Origin: Alphaproteobacteria bacterium
Lineage (GTDB): Bacteria > Pseudomonadota > Alphaproteobacteria > Caulobacterales > Aquidulcibacteraceae
Reading direction: 5' to 3'
NCBI GenBank assembly: GCA_016124255.1
Contig: WGOB01000035.1
Location: 1-44,555 of the forward strand
Length of the DNA: 44,555 nt
Shown: piece after piece, positions 8,378-15,818 of the stretch
Numbering within the stretch: position 1 is the stretch's first letter
Layout of the letters: every line of letters starts with the position of its first letter
The notes under the pieces: model-generated
Told to the model about the DNA's origin: nothing
Database searches by the model: none
The model's input: the letters and a program-made list of their open reading frames with translations, nothing else
Position numbers and translations under genes: made by a program

Positions 8378-9310
8378 ATGGCGAAATCTGTTCTCTCTGC
8401 CCCTCATTTCCAAGACGAAGACGCTGCCTTTGAGTACGTCGAAGCGCGCCTTTGGCCGAACGGCGCGGTCTGCCACCATTGCGGCGCGACTGGCGAGAAA
8501 ATCGGCCGGCTAACCGGCAAGACCGCCCGCGCCGGTCTGCGCAAGTGCTACGCCTGCCGCAAGACGTTCACCGTCCGCATGGGAACAATCTTCGAGTCGT
8601 CGCATCTGCCGCTGCGCTTTTGGCTCCAGGCCATCCACCTGATCTGCTCAAGCAAGAAGGGCATTTCGACCCGCCAAATCCAACGCTTGTTCAAGTGCAG
8701 CATGAAGACGGCGTGGCATCTCATGCACCGCATTCGCTTCGGAATGGAGCCCGCGCCCGGCAGCCCGATGATGGGCGGCGCCGGCCAGCGAGTTGAGGCT
8801 GACGAAACGTTTCTGACGAACTCGCCCAAGACGGAGAAGCGCCAAGGCTATCAGCATAAGATCGCGGTGCTGACGGTTGCGGAGCGCGGCGGTCGCCAGC
8901 GTTCCGTCATGCTCGAACGTTCTCCCGCGCGTCGTGAAATCGGCAGCTTCATCCGCGAGAACGTCGACCCGGAATCCATACTTGTGACCGATGGCGCGCA
9001 GTATTATCGCGCCATCCTTGTGAACCACGAGACGGTCGATCACAGCAAAGACGAGTGGGTGCGGGGCGACGCGCATGTAAACACGCTAGAGGGCTGGTTC
9101 AGCGTGCTGAAAAGAGGGCTGATCGGCACGTATCAGAACGTGAAGGAGAAACACCTTCATCGGTATCTGACCGAGTTCGATTTCCGCCAGAACAACCGCG
9201 AACGCCTTGGCGTTGACGATGAGCAGCGCGCTGAGATCGCCCTTGCTGGCTTCAAGGGTCGCCGCCTCAGCTATACAGCACCTGGTAAACTCGACGCGGG
9301 CGCCAACTAG
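8378..9310 (+). CDS. IS1595-family transposase
   Basis: DDE-type transposase of the IS1595 (ISXO2-like) family that would cut and insert the surrounding element. 310 residues, a normal length. An N-terminal zinc ribbon has cysteines C32, C35, C57 and C60. A helix-turn-helix-like stretch (STRQIQRLFKCSMKTAWHLM) covers residues 97-116. The catalytic domain has D142 in VEADETFL, D205 in LVTDGAQYY and H233/N235/E238 in HVNTLEGWFSVLKRG, the signature of this family. The frame is intact. The start is fixed by the typical MAKSVLSAPHFQDE opening and by the promoter spacing (leaderless). It is the first gene inside the inverted repeats. Confidence 0.95.
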   Translation: MAKSVLSAPHFQDEDAAFEYVEARLWPNGAVCHHCGATGEKIGRLTGKTARAGLRKCYACRKTFTVRMGTIFESSHLPLRFWLQAIHLICSSKKGISTRQIQRLFKCSMKTAWHLMHRIRFGMEPAPGSPMMGGAGQRVEADETFLTNSPKTEKRQGYQHKIAVLTVAERGGRQRSVMLERSPARREIGSFIRENVDPESILVTDGAQYYRAILVNHETVDHSKDEWVRGDAHVNTLEGWFSVLKRGLIGTYQNVKEKHLHRYLTEFDFRQNNRERLGVDDEQRAEIALAGFKGRRLSYTAPGKLDAGAN

Positions 9311-9390
9311 GACCAAGCCCCGCAAACGGCGCGCGAAACGCAAGAAGAATTCTGAAGACCCTGGCGATTCCGCCTAAACAAGGGATGTGG

Positions 9391-9396
9391 TATAGT
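9391..9396 (+). promoter_or_regulatory. Candidate -10 box for the cargo operon
   Basis: TATAGT lies six bases before the ATG at 9403, the same -10-to-ATG distance as at the transposase gene, so a leaderless transcript is possible. The -35 position (TTCCGC, 17 bases upstream) is poor, so the promoter would be weak or need help. Confidence 0.4.
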
Positions 9397-9402
9397 CTTT
9401 CG

Positions 9403-10284
9403 ATGGCGAAGCCTAAGGACCCCGCGTCTAGGCGCGTAGTGATCACCGTAGAACCTACGGAGGCGCACGGCGGAAAGCCGCGTGTTGAAGAGGTCATGCA
9501 GCAGGTCTTGGACTTCCTGCGCGTTGCGGAGGACGCCAAAGCACATCTCGGTTGGTCAGGTTTCGACTTTGATTGGCGGCTGGAAAAAGCGTCCACGAAC
9601 TCGCCATTTAGCCTCACGGCTATCGCCGAGCCAGTCGCCGACATTCCTGTCGCGTCTATTGTAGCCCATGTCGATGAAGTCGAGCGCGTAGCGGTTGGGG
9701 CCTTTAAGGACCTTGCGCGCGGCCTGCCGATGCCATCCTGGCTTTCGCAGGACGGAGCCGCGTCGCTCGCTCAATTGCACCGGCGTGCGCTGAACGGCAT
9801 CCGAACAACCCGATTTGATTTCGGCGGCGCCGTAGGCAGGATTGAGGTTGCCGCAGAGCAAGCCACGAACGCACTCTCCGTGTTGGAGCGCGCAACAGCA
9901 ACAGCGCCAGAACAGTTCCCGTACCGCGTCGCTCACGGCGAAATCGATGGCCGAATGGTCTCGGTGGCTAGGTGGCGCAACTACCCAGCTATCCAAATAA
10001 CCAACGCAGCGTACGGACTCATCTGGTGCGTTCTGACTGAGCGGCAAATGGAGCAGTTTGGAGGCGAGCAGACTCTTTCGGATGTGTGGCGCGGACGGCG
10101 AGTAAGCGTTCCAGGTCGGATTTACTATGGGCAGAACGGCAAACCAACGCGGATCGAAGCTATCGATATTCGCGCGAAGGAAGTTCCTGAGGTGCAGATC
10201 GAAGACGTGCTAGACGCGGACTTCACTGGCGGCTTGAGCCCGGTCGAGTACCTGGACAAATTGCACGAGGGCCGTCTTGGCTAG
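9403..10284 (+). CDS. Transposon cargo protein of unknown function (partner of PIN protein)
   Basis: I do not recognise this 293-residue protein. It has no signal peptide or membrane segment. The N-terminus is basic (MAKPKDPASRR), followed by a predicted helix (RVEEVMQQVLDFLRVAEDA), mixed alpha/beta sequence, and a C-terminal part (about residues 190-290) rich in beta strands: VSVARWRNYPAIQITN, GLIWCVLTERQMEQFG, RVSVPGRIYYGQNGKPTRIE, ending in acidic sequence. An ATG at 9385 would add six residues, but the -10-like TATAGT lies between the two. Its stop overlaps the start of the PIN-domain gene by 8 bases, so the two are translationally coupled. By position it could be an antitoxin or regulator of the PIN protein; that is inference, and it is much larger than a usual VapB. 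Confidence 0.75.
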   Translation: MAKPKDPASRRVVITVEPTEAHGGKPRVEEVMQQVLDFLRVAEDAKAHLGWSGFDFDWRLEKASTNSPFSLTAIAEPVADIPVASIVAHVDEVERVAVGAFKDLARGLPMPSWLSQDGAASLAQLHRRALNGIRTTRFDFGGAVGRIEVAAEQATNALSVLERATATAPEQFPYRVAHGEIDGRMVSVARWRNYPAIQITNAAYGLIWCVLTERQMEQFGGEQTLSDVWRGRRVSVPGRIYYGQNGKPTRIEAIDIRAKEVPEVQIEDVLDADFTGGLSPVEYLDKLHEGRLG

Positions 10285-10813
10285 GCGCGTCTATTGGGAC
10301 TCGTGTTGTTTCCTCGGGCTCATCAATCCCACCGAAGCGAAGCACGCCGACTGCATGGCGGTGTGGAGGGAAGCAACGCAACGCAAAACGACAATCATTA
10401 CGTCCTACTGGACCTTTGCTGAGGTCTTCAAAGCCAAATGCGAGGGCACCGCCAAGCCACTGGATGAGCAGGGAGACGCAAAGATTGAGGCGCTACTTCT
10501 TCAGCGCTGGATTGAGCCCGTCCTCGTGGATGAGCGGATTGGCACATACGCACGACGTCTGATGCGACTGCACCCGGAGTGCAAGAAACCAACCGATGCA
10601 GTGCATCTCGCCAGCGCCTTGGTGGTTGGGCCAGATGAAATGCATACCTACGACGGTTCAGATTTGTTACATTTGGACGGAAAAATTCTAGCCGTGAACA
10701 CGCGCCCTTTGGTTATCTGCACGGCGCGGCCTACCCCTCCGCCACCGCCGCCTCCGGCGCCGTTGTTGGACGAATTGGAAAAGGACGAGGGCAAAGAAAA
10801 AGACGCCACCTGA
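10277..10813 (+). CDS. PIN-domain protein (VapC-like ribonuclease), transposon cargo
   Basis: Predicted metal-dependent ribonuclease with a PIN fold, as in VapC toxins. 178 residues. The four acidic positions are present: D8 (VYWDSC), E49 (TFAEVF), D107 (KPTDAVHLASAL) and D126 (TYDGSDLL). After residue 150 comes an unusual tail with a seven-proline run and an acidic/lysine end (LDELEKDEGKEKDAT), not part of a normal VapC. The start is a TTG at 10277 that overlaps the preceding gene; GAGGG lies just upstream and no other start precedes the first catalytic Asp. The target RNA is unknown. Toxicity is not shown by sequence. Confidence 0.85.
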   Translation: MARRVYWDSCCFLGLINPTEAKHADCMAVWREATQRKTTIITSYWTFAEVFKAKCEGTAKPLDEQGDAKIEALLLQRWIEPVLVDERIGTYARRLMRLHPECKKPTDAVHLASALVVGPDEMHTYDGSDLLHLDGKILAVNTRPLVICTARPTPPPPPPPAPLLDELEKDEGKEKDAT

Positions 10814-10841
10814 CTAGCAAATCGGATTACCGTCCAGGCGC

Positions 10842-11030
10842 ATGCCTAAGAAGGAAGTCTCAGCCCAGAAGTCGACCGCGAAGCGGGGACGCAAGCAGGC
10901 ACCGCGCGGCAAGACCGATCCAGAACAGCACGAGCGATTTTTGGAGACCGCGATGGAGGCGGACGCCAGCGACGATCCGAAGGCGTTCGACCGCGCGTTT
11001 GAGCGGATCGCCAAATCACCTAAGGAATGA
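10842..11030 (+). CDS. Small basic protein of unknown function, transposon cargo
   Basis: 62 residues. The first 25 are lysine/arginine rich (MPKKEVSAQKSTAKRGRKQ), which could bind nucleic acid; the rest is charged and helical (HERFLETAMEADASDD, FDRAFERIAK). It lies 28 bases after the PIN gene, on the same strand and inside the inverted repeats, so it is probably the last gene of the cargo unit. I recognise no family. Its short length leaves some doubt that it is translated; a weak AGG is the only ribosome-binding candidate. Confidence 0.55.
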   Translation: MPKKEVSAQKSTAKRGRKQAPRGKTDPEQHERFLETAMEADASDDPKAFDRAFERIAKSPKE

Positions 11031-11054
11031 CGGCAAGCACCGGAATGACCAGTA

Positions 11055-11087
11055 ATTGTGGATGGGGCGGCCAAGTGTAACGTCCCG
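11055..11087 (-). repeat. Right terminal inverted repeat of the IS1595 element
   Basis: Read on the minus strand from 11087 it begins CGGGACGTTACACTTGGCCG and matches the left end at 27 of 33 positions. The -35-like hexamer here is TTGGCC, so it lacks the promoter seen at the left end. Confidence 0.88.
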
Positions 11088-11095
11088 ACCGTATT
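11088..11095. repeat. Right copy of 8-bp target-site duplication
   Basis: ACCGTATT, identical to 8322-8329. It lies 29 bases before the mazG start codon. Confidence 0.9.
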
Positions 11096-11124
11096 TCCCA
11101 TAATCTATCTTATGCGAGAAACCG

Positions 11125-11967
11125 ATGGATGCGCGTAAGGCCCTGAATAGCCAGGGAAATCACTCCGCAGTCGAGCAAGAGGCGCGCACCGCCCGCGCGG
11201 TGGCCGATCTCCTGGCGCTGATGGCCAAGCTGCGCGACCCGGACGGCGGTTGCCCATGGGACCTTGAACAGACGTTCGCGACCATTGCGCCGTACACGAT
11301 CGAAGAAGCCTATGAGGTGGCCGATGCGATCCAGCGCGGCGCGATGGGCGATCTCAAGGAGGAGCTGGGCGACCTCCTCTTCCAGGTCGTCTTTCACGCG
11401 CGCATGGCCGAGGAGGCCGGCCAGTTCGATTTCACCGAGGTCGCCGAGACGCTGACCGCGAAGATGAAGCGGCGCCACCCGCACGTCTTCCTCGCCGCCG
11501 ACAATCGCAGCGCCGCCGAGCAGACCCGCGCCTGGGAAGATCAGAAGGCCGCGGAACGCGCCGCAAAGCGCACCGGGCTTCTCGACGATGTGCCGATGGC
11601 GCTGCCGGCGCTCCAGCGCGCGGAGAAGCTCACAAAGCGCGCCGCGCGGATCGGCTTCGATTGGCCGACCCCCGAAGCCGTTCTTGAGAAGCTCGACGAA
11701 GAACTCGGCGAGGTCGCCGACGCCCGCGCCGAGGGCGACAAGGCAGCCATCGCGGAAGAGATCGGCGACGCCCTCTTCGTCATGGCCAACCTCGCCCGGA
11801 AGCTCGACGTCGATCCCGAGGAGGCGTTGCGCCAGGCCAATGCGAAGTTCGTGCGCCGCTTCGGCCATATCGAGCGCCGCCTGGCCGAAACCGGCCGCAC
11901 AGGGCCTCAGCCGCTCGATGAGCTCGAGGCGTTGTGGCAGGCGGCCAAGCGCGCGGAAAAATCCTAG
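11125..11967 (+). CDS. mazG: Nucleoside triphosphate pyrophosphohydrolase MazG
   Basis: Hydrolyses (d)NTPs to NMP and pyrophosphate, a house-cleaning enzyme that can also lower ppGpp by depleting precursors. 280 residues with two MazG-type repeats. The first half shows CPWDLEQTFATIAPYTIEEAYEVADAI and EELGDLLFQVVFHARMAEE; the second shows EELGEVADARAEGD and EEIGDALFVMANLARKL, giving the EExx...ExxD metal-binding pattern. The ATG at 11125 has only a weak GAG upstream. The right end of the transposon is 37 bases upstream, so the native promoter may have been separated. The TAG stop is the first three bases of the palindrome that follows. Confidence 0.93.
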   Translation: MDARKALNSQGNHSAVEQEARTARAVADLLALMAKLRDPDGGCPWDLEQTFATIAPYTIEEAYEVADAIQRGAMGDLKEELGDLLFQVVFHARMAEEAGQFDFTEVAETLTAKMKRRHPHVFLAADNRSAAEQTRAWEDQKAAERAAKRTGLLDDVPMALPALQRAEKLTKRAARIGFDWPTPEAVLEKLDEELGEVADARAEGDKAAIAEEIGDALFVMANLARKLDVDPEEALRQANAKFVRRFGHIERRLAETGRTGPQPLDELEALWQAAKRAEKS

Positions 11968-12025
11968 AGCAACATCCGACCTACTGGAATCGCTTTGCGA
12001 TTCCGAGGTCGGATAAAGTTGCTCT
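11966..12025. repeat. Large palindromic repeat, copy 1
   Basis: Long imperfect hairpin: AGAGCAAC / TCCGACCT / GGAATCGC, loop TTT, GCGATTCC / AGGTCGGA / GTTGCTCT, giving three 8-bp stem blocks with small bulges. It belongs to the type of CTAGAGC-ended palindromes scattered in many alphaproteobacterial genomes (from memory). Its edge supplies the mazG stop codon. It could also end the mazG transcript. Confidence 0.8.
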
Positions 12026-12038
12026 CTATTCAAATGTG

Positions 12039-12101
12039 TAGAGCATCTTTTTCCGACCATTCGATCGCGGGGGCGATCGCGTATGGTCGGAAGATGCTCT
12101 A
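12039..12101. repeat. Large palindromic repeat, copy 2
   Basis: TAGAGCATCTT, CCGACCAT, then GATCGC, loop GGGG, GCGATC, then ATGGTCGG and AAGATGCTCTA. The outer arms are 11 bp, the middle arms 8 bp, the inner 6 bp. It lies 13 bases after copy 1, with the same TAGAGC outer sequence and a shared CCGACC block but a different centre. The remaining gap to the next gene (12102-12221) holds nothing else I recognise. Confidence 0.8.
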
Positions 12102-12221
12102 GCGCCCTCCCCTTCGGCCGATCCGGCTCGCCTGCAGGGCGAGCACGCCAGCGACAAAGTTATGCACGCCGGCGCCGCGCATTCCGTCACGCATCTTGCT
12201 AGGTTCGGCCGATGTTGAGGC

Positions 12222-13328
12222 ATGCGAGCCGACGGGGCTCGTGCGCGTCGGCCGGGGAATGGTCCGTTGGGCGCCAAACGGCTGGCCTATATCGAGACGA
12301 TGCGGGGGCTTGCCTGCCTTCTGCTGGTGTCTTGGCACATTGTCGGCGAACGGCCGACCGACGGCCTGCACCTCGCGCTCGACCACCCCTTGCACCAGGT
12401 GGGCGAGTTCTTCCTCCCGCTCCGGATGCCGCTGTTTTCGTTTATCTCGGGCTTTGTCTTCGCAGCGGCGATGGCGGAATGGGGCGCCGCGCGCGGCGTG
12501 ATCGCGACCAAGGCGCGCCGCCTGTTGCTGCCGCTCGTGTGCGTCGGGACGCTGCACTTCCTGCTGCGTTCCGCCGCCTACGGTCATGACCTGCACAACA
12601 TCTGGAAGGTGTATCTTACCGGATACGAACACTTCTGGTTCCTCCAGGCGACTTTCCTGATCATGGCCGCCCTGACGATCGCCAACGTCGCCATGGGCGG
12701 GCGCGCTCTCGCCGCGGCGCTTGTGTGCATGGCGATCGCGGTCCCGCTCTATCCGATCGAAATGAACCTCGATCCGAACTGGTTCTCGATCACCAAGGTC
12801 TTCTATCTGGCGCCGTTCTTCCTGCTTGGGCAGATTTTCCGGACCGCGCAGGTGGAGCAGCGCATCGAGGCGCTTGGCCCGCGGCGCATGTGGCTTCTGC
12901 TGGGAACCGGCGCCCTGATCATAGGGCTCGTCGCGCTGCGCGAGACCGGGGCGCTCGGGCGCGGCTTCGCGCTGCACTCCGCGCCGATGCTGCTCTTGTC
13001 CCTCTCGCTGTGCACGTTCTTCTTTGCGCTGCGCTGGCGGAACAGCTGGCTCGCGATGATCGGTCCGTATTCCTACGCGATCTATCTGTTCCACGTCATG
13101 TTCACCGCGGGGTTCCGGTTCTTCGAAGTGAACGTCGTCCACGAACAATCCCCCTACGTGATCTGGGCGCTCAGCATGATCGTGGGCGTGGCCGGGCCCA
13201 TCATCGTGGCTCTAGCGCTCAAACGCGCGCCGCCTGTGCTGGAGACGATGCTTCTGGGCGTGCGCTATGCGCGCCGTCCCCCGCCGGTGGTTTCCGCGCC
13301 TGGAACCGCGCGTGCGCCTGAACATTGA
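12222..13328 (+). CDS. Acyltransferase family 3 membrane protein
   Basis: Multi-pass membrane acyltransferase that probably O-acylates a surface or periplasmic glycan. Up to 368 residues. The start of the core, LAYIETMRGLACLLLVSWHIVG, is the hallmark first helix with the conserved Arg and His. About ten hydrophobic segments follow, including PLFSFISGFVFAAAM, FWFLQATFLIMAALTI and YSYAIYLFHVMFTAGF, where the late His is also typical. The ATG at 12222 gives an arginine-rich 15-residue leader; an in-frame TTG at 12267, directly before GAKRLAYIE, is an alternative start. The acceptor is unknown and the neighbours do not help. Confidence 0.85.
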   Translation: MRADGARARRPGNGPLGAKRLAYIETMRGLACLLLVSWHIVGERPTDGLHLALDHPLHQVGEFFLPLRMPLFSFISGFVFAAAMAEWGAARGVIATKARRLLLPLVCVGTLHFLLRSAAYGHDLHNIWKVYLTGYEHFWFLQATFLIMAALTIANVAMGGRALAAALVCMAIAVPLYPIEMNLDPNWFSITKVFYLAPFFLLGQIFRTAQVEQRIEALGPRRMWLLLGTGALIIGLVALRETGALGRGFALHSAPMLLLSLSLCTFFFALRWRNSWLAMIGPYSYAIYLFHVMFTAGFRFFEVNVVHEQSPYVIWALSMIVGVAGPIIVALALKRAPPVLETMLLGVRYARRPPPVVSAPGTARAPEH

Positions 13329-13347
13329 AGCCGATACATGCTAGTCG

Positions 13348-14115
13348 ATGGTGAGTCGGCGCCGCGCCGCTCAAACCGCGATGATCAGAACTGCACTCGT
13401 CCATACCAAGTCGCGGGAAAGCGTTCTCGCCGCAGCGCGAAAGATCGGCCTGGAATGCCGGTTCCATCCGTATTCCGCCAGCCATCTGGAGCGCCTGAAG
13501 CAGCCGGCGCTGCTCATCTTCGACACCGACGCGGTCGAGCATCTGACGCCGGCGCTGCTGCAGGCGCTGCGCCGCGATCACGTCACGGGCGTGCGTCATT
13601 CACCGGCGCTGGCGTTGTGCAGAACGCGCAGTGAAGCGGGCGCATGGCGCGACGCCGGCGCCGTTGCGGCGTTGCGCAGCTCCACCGCAGAGACGCTTGC
13701 ACGCGCGATGCGCGAAGCGCTCGCCGGCGCCGACGATTGGGTGACAAGCAAAGCCTATGTCGGCCCAAGCCGCCGCAAACGCGCGCCGATCCTCAAGCTG
13801 CGCACCCGCCGCGCGGGCGATTACGCCGCCAAGGCGCGCGCAGGCGCCGGCGCCGCGCCCACCGCCTCTCTCGGCGTAATCGCGCGCCGCCTGCATCTGG
13901 GGGCTGCGCTGCTTTCCGGGTCGTCGCTGGAGAACCGGCAGGCGTTCCTGGCGCTCGCCCAGGAGCTTGCACGCGCGATCGTGTTGCAGCACCGGCCCGA
14001 TCTCGCGATGCTGGCCCGCGCGATCCAGGACCAGGCGCAGCTGTTCTTGAAGGACGAGCAACGCTCGACCGCGATCCTCGATGCGCTGGTCGCTGAATTG
14101 GCGCAAAAGCTCTGA
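13348..14115 (+). CDS. Uncharacterised protein with receiver-like N-terminus
   Basis: 255 residues; I do not recognise a named family. From the in-frame ATG at 13381 the protein reads MIRTALVHTKSRESVLAAA, then LLIFDTDAVEHLTPALLQAL near the position of a receiver phospho-site, so a degenerate response-regulator fold is possible. The middle is strongly basic (PSRRKRAPILKLRTRRAG), and the C-terminal 85 residues are helical (NRQAFLALAQELARAIVL, MLARAIQDQAQLFL). No signal peptide. Neither start has a good ribosome-binding site; 13381 may be the true one. It converges on hflX with only three bases between the stops. Confidence 0.7.
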   Translation: MVSRRRAAQTAMIRTALVHTKSRESVLAAARKIGLECRFHPYSASHLERLKQPALLIFDTDAVEHLTPALLQALRRDHVTGVRHSPALALCRTRSEAGAWRDAGAVAALRSSTAETLARAMREALAGADDWVTSKAYVGPSRRKRAPILKLRTRRAGDYAAKARAGAGAAPTASLGVIARRLHLGAALLSGSSLENRQAFLALAQELARAIVLQHRPDLAMLARAIQDQAQLFLKDEQRSTAILDALVAELAQKL

Positions 14116-14118
14116 TCG

Positions 14119-15459
14119 CTATTCCGCCGCCAGCGTCTCGGGCGAAGCGATCAGCGCCGGGTCGAGCCGCGCGGCGTCGTCGCCGGCGAGTTCCGCCGTC
14201 AGCGCGATGCGCCCGTCAGCGAGCACGCGCTCGTCCGTGATCCGCCCGCGCGCCGCGATCCATGCGCGCGTCTTTCCGTCGGCGGGATCGAGGATCAGGT
14301 CAACCAGGCGTGCGGCGCCGAACGCGGCGCGATCGACCGCGTCAAGGAGGGCGTCCACCCCCTCCCCCGTCAGCGCCGAAACCGGAAGAGGGGTCTCGCC
14401 GCCCTGTTTGGCTGCGCGCGCGAGGCGGCCCGCCCGACGCTCCGGATCCAGACGATCGATCTTGTTCCACGCTTCCAGCATCGGCGGCAGCGCGCGTCCG
14501 CCGCTCTCCGCGGCGACTTGCGCCAGCACCGCAAGCACGTCGGCGCGCTGCGCTTCCGTCTCCGGATGCGCGATATCGCGCACATGCACCAGGAGGTCTG
14601 CCTCCATCACCGCCTCGAGCGTCGCGCGGAAAGCGGCGATCAGTTCGGTCGGGAGATCGGTGATGAACCCGACGGTGTCAGCGACAATGACAGTGCGTCC
14701 GCTCGGCAGCGCGATCAGGCGCGCTGTGGGATCGAGCGTCGCGAACGGCATGTCCTTGGCCAAAACGTCGGCGCTGGAGATGCGGTTGAAGAGGCTCGAC
14801 TTGCCGGCGTTGGTGTAGCCCACCAGGACCACGGCGGGGTATCCCGCGCGCGCGCGGGCGCGCCGCTGCAGCGCGCGCGTGCGCCGCACGTCCTCCAGCT
14901 CCCGCTTCAGTCTGATGATGCGCGCCGCGATCTGACGCCGGTCGAGTTCGATCTGCGTTTCGCCGGGGCCGCCGGTTTTTCCGAGGCCGCCGCGCTGGCG
15001 CTCCAGGTGCGTCCACGTGCGCACCAACCGCGATCGTTCATAGGCCAGGCGCGCCAGCTCCACTTGCAGCCGGCCTTCGCGCGTCCGCGCGCGGCGCGCG
15101 AATATCTCCAGGATGAGCCCGGTGCGATCAACCACCTTTGCGGCCAGCGCGTTCTCAAGATTCCGCTGTTGCACGGGCGAGAGCGCCGCGTCGATCACGA
15201 TGACGTCCGCGGATGCGGCGCCCGCTTGCTCCTTCAGCGCGGCGACGCGCCCTTCGCCGAGATAGGTGGCGGGATTGAGCGCGCGCAGGCGCACGACGGC
15301 GGCGTCGGCGACGGCGAGATCGAGCGCTTCGGCGAGGCCCTTGGCTTCCTCCAGGCGGAGGTCGGGGTCGCGCGCTGGCGGCGCGCCGCTCGCCGCCAGC
15401 GGCAGGACGACGATCGCCGTCTGGCGTTCGTCTCGGCGTACGCCGGGTTCAGTCCTCAC
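14119..15459 (-). CDS. hflX: Ribosome-associated GTPase HflX
   Basis: GTPase that splits stalled or heat-damaged 70S ribosomes. About 446 residues. The N-terminal HflX domain contains [16 protein letters not shown], then a coiled region ([19 protein letters not shown]) and [19 protein letters not shown]. The G domain has G1 [10 protein letters not shown]3 DTVGFI and G4 NKID. The start is probably the GTG at 15459, which overlaps the hfq stop by 11 bases and has GAAGCGAAGAG upstream; a TTG at 15483 is also in frame. Placement straight after hfq, overlapping it, implies coupled expression as in the classical hfq-hflX pair. Confidence 0.93.
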   Translation of the reverse strand: MRTEPGVRRDERQTAIVVLPLAASGAPPARDPDLRLEEAKGLAEALDLAVADAAVVRLRALNPATYLGEGRVAALKEQAGAASADVIVIDAALSPVQQRNLENALAAKVVDRTGLILEIFARRARTREGRLQVELARLAYERSRLVRTWTHLERQRGGLGKTGGPGETQIELDRRQIAARIIRLKRELEDVRRTRALQRRARARAGYPAVVLVGYTNAGKSSLFNRISSADVLAKDMPFATLDPTARLIALPSGRTVIVADTVGFITDLPTELIAAFRATLEAVMEADLLVHVRDIAHPETEAQRADVLAVLAQVAAESGGRALPPMLEAWNKIDRLDPERRAGRLARAAKQGGETPLPVSALTGEGVDALLDAVDRAAFGAARLVDLILDPADGKTRAWIAARGRITDERVLADGRIALTAELAGDDAARLDPALIASPETLAAE

Positions 15460-15718
15460 CCTCTTCGCTTCCGCCTCCCTCAAACAATTGGAGGGTTCCA
15501 GACGGCATCACCGTCGATATCGCATGCTTATAGACAAGTTGAACTTGGCCGTCCCGCCGAAGAAGCACGCAAAAATTGTCAAACCACGTGATGACGCCCT
15601 GTAGCTTTACGCCATTGACCAAGAAGATCGTCAGCGGCGTGCGCTGTTTGCGCACCGCGTTGAGGAACGTATCTTGGAGATTCTGCTTCCGGTCCGTTTG
15701 ATTTGTTGTCTTTGTCAT
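15449..15718 (-). CDS. hfq: RNA chaperone Hfq
   Basis: Hexameric Sm-like protein that pairs small RNAs with mRNAs. 89 residues. The Sm1 motif is in [20 protein letters not shown] through [16 protein letters not shown], and the Sm2 motif is YKHAIST. The C-terminal tail is short and acidic ([11 protein letters not shown]), typical of alphaproteobacterial Hfq. About 100 bases separate it from the upstream transaminase gene, so it may have its own promoter; I see no strong consensus. The end overlaps hflX. Confidence 0.97.
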   Translation of the reverse strand: MTKTTNQTDRKQNLQDTFLNAVRKQRTPLTIFLVNGVKLQGVITWFDNFCVLLRRDGQVQLVYKHAISTVMPSGTLQLFEGGGSEEGED

Positions 15719-15818
15719 ATCGGATTATCCGTTCTTGTTATCAGGCGCTCCGCACGAGAGATGACGGAGCGGCAGGGCTATACCGCGACCGGCGCAGCCG
15801 GCCAACACCCCGCCGCGA

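Larger units (their letters stand above)
8330..11087 (+). mobile_element. IS1595-family transposon (2758 bp) with cargo genes
   Basis: A complete element bounded by imperfect terminal inverted repeats, 8330-8362 and 11055-11087, with 27 of 33 positions matching and a 13-bp identical core GACGTTACACTTG. It is flanked by the perfect 8-bp duplication ACCGTATT. It carries an IS1595-type transposase, then a 293-residue protein, a PIN-domain protein and a 62-residue basic protein, all on the plus strand. Base composition is visibly less GC-rich than the flanks. Before insertion the gap between the PhnP-like gene and mazG would have been about 114 bp. Intact ends, an intact transposase frame and a perfect duplication point to a recent insertion. 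Simple insertion sequences of this size class carry only the transposase, so this one has cargo. Confidence 0.93.

Noticed and set aside
8253-8513. Small open frame across the left end of the transposon
   Set aside because: It runs out of the host gap into the element and overlaps the transposase in another frame, so it arose by the insertion junction.
10814-11101. 95-codon minus-strand frame over the right end of the transposon
   Set aside because: It crosses the element boundary and target duplication and lies opposite the 62-residue cargo gene.
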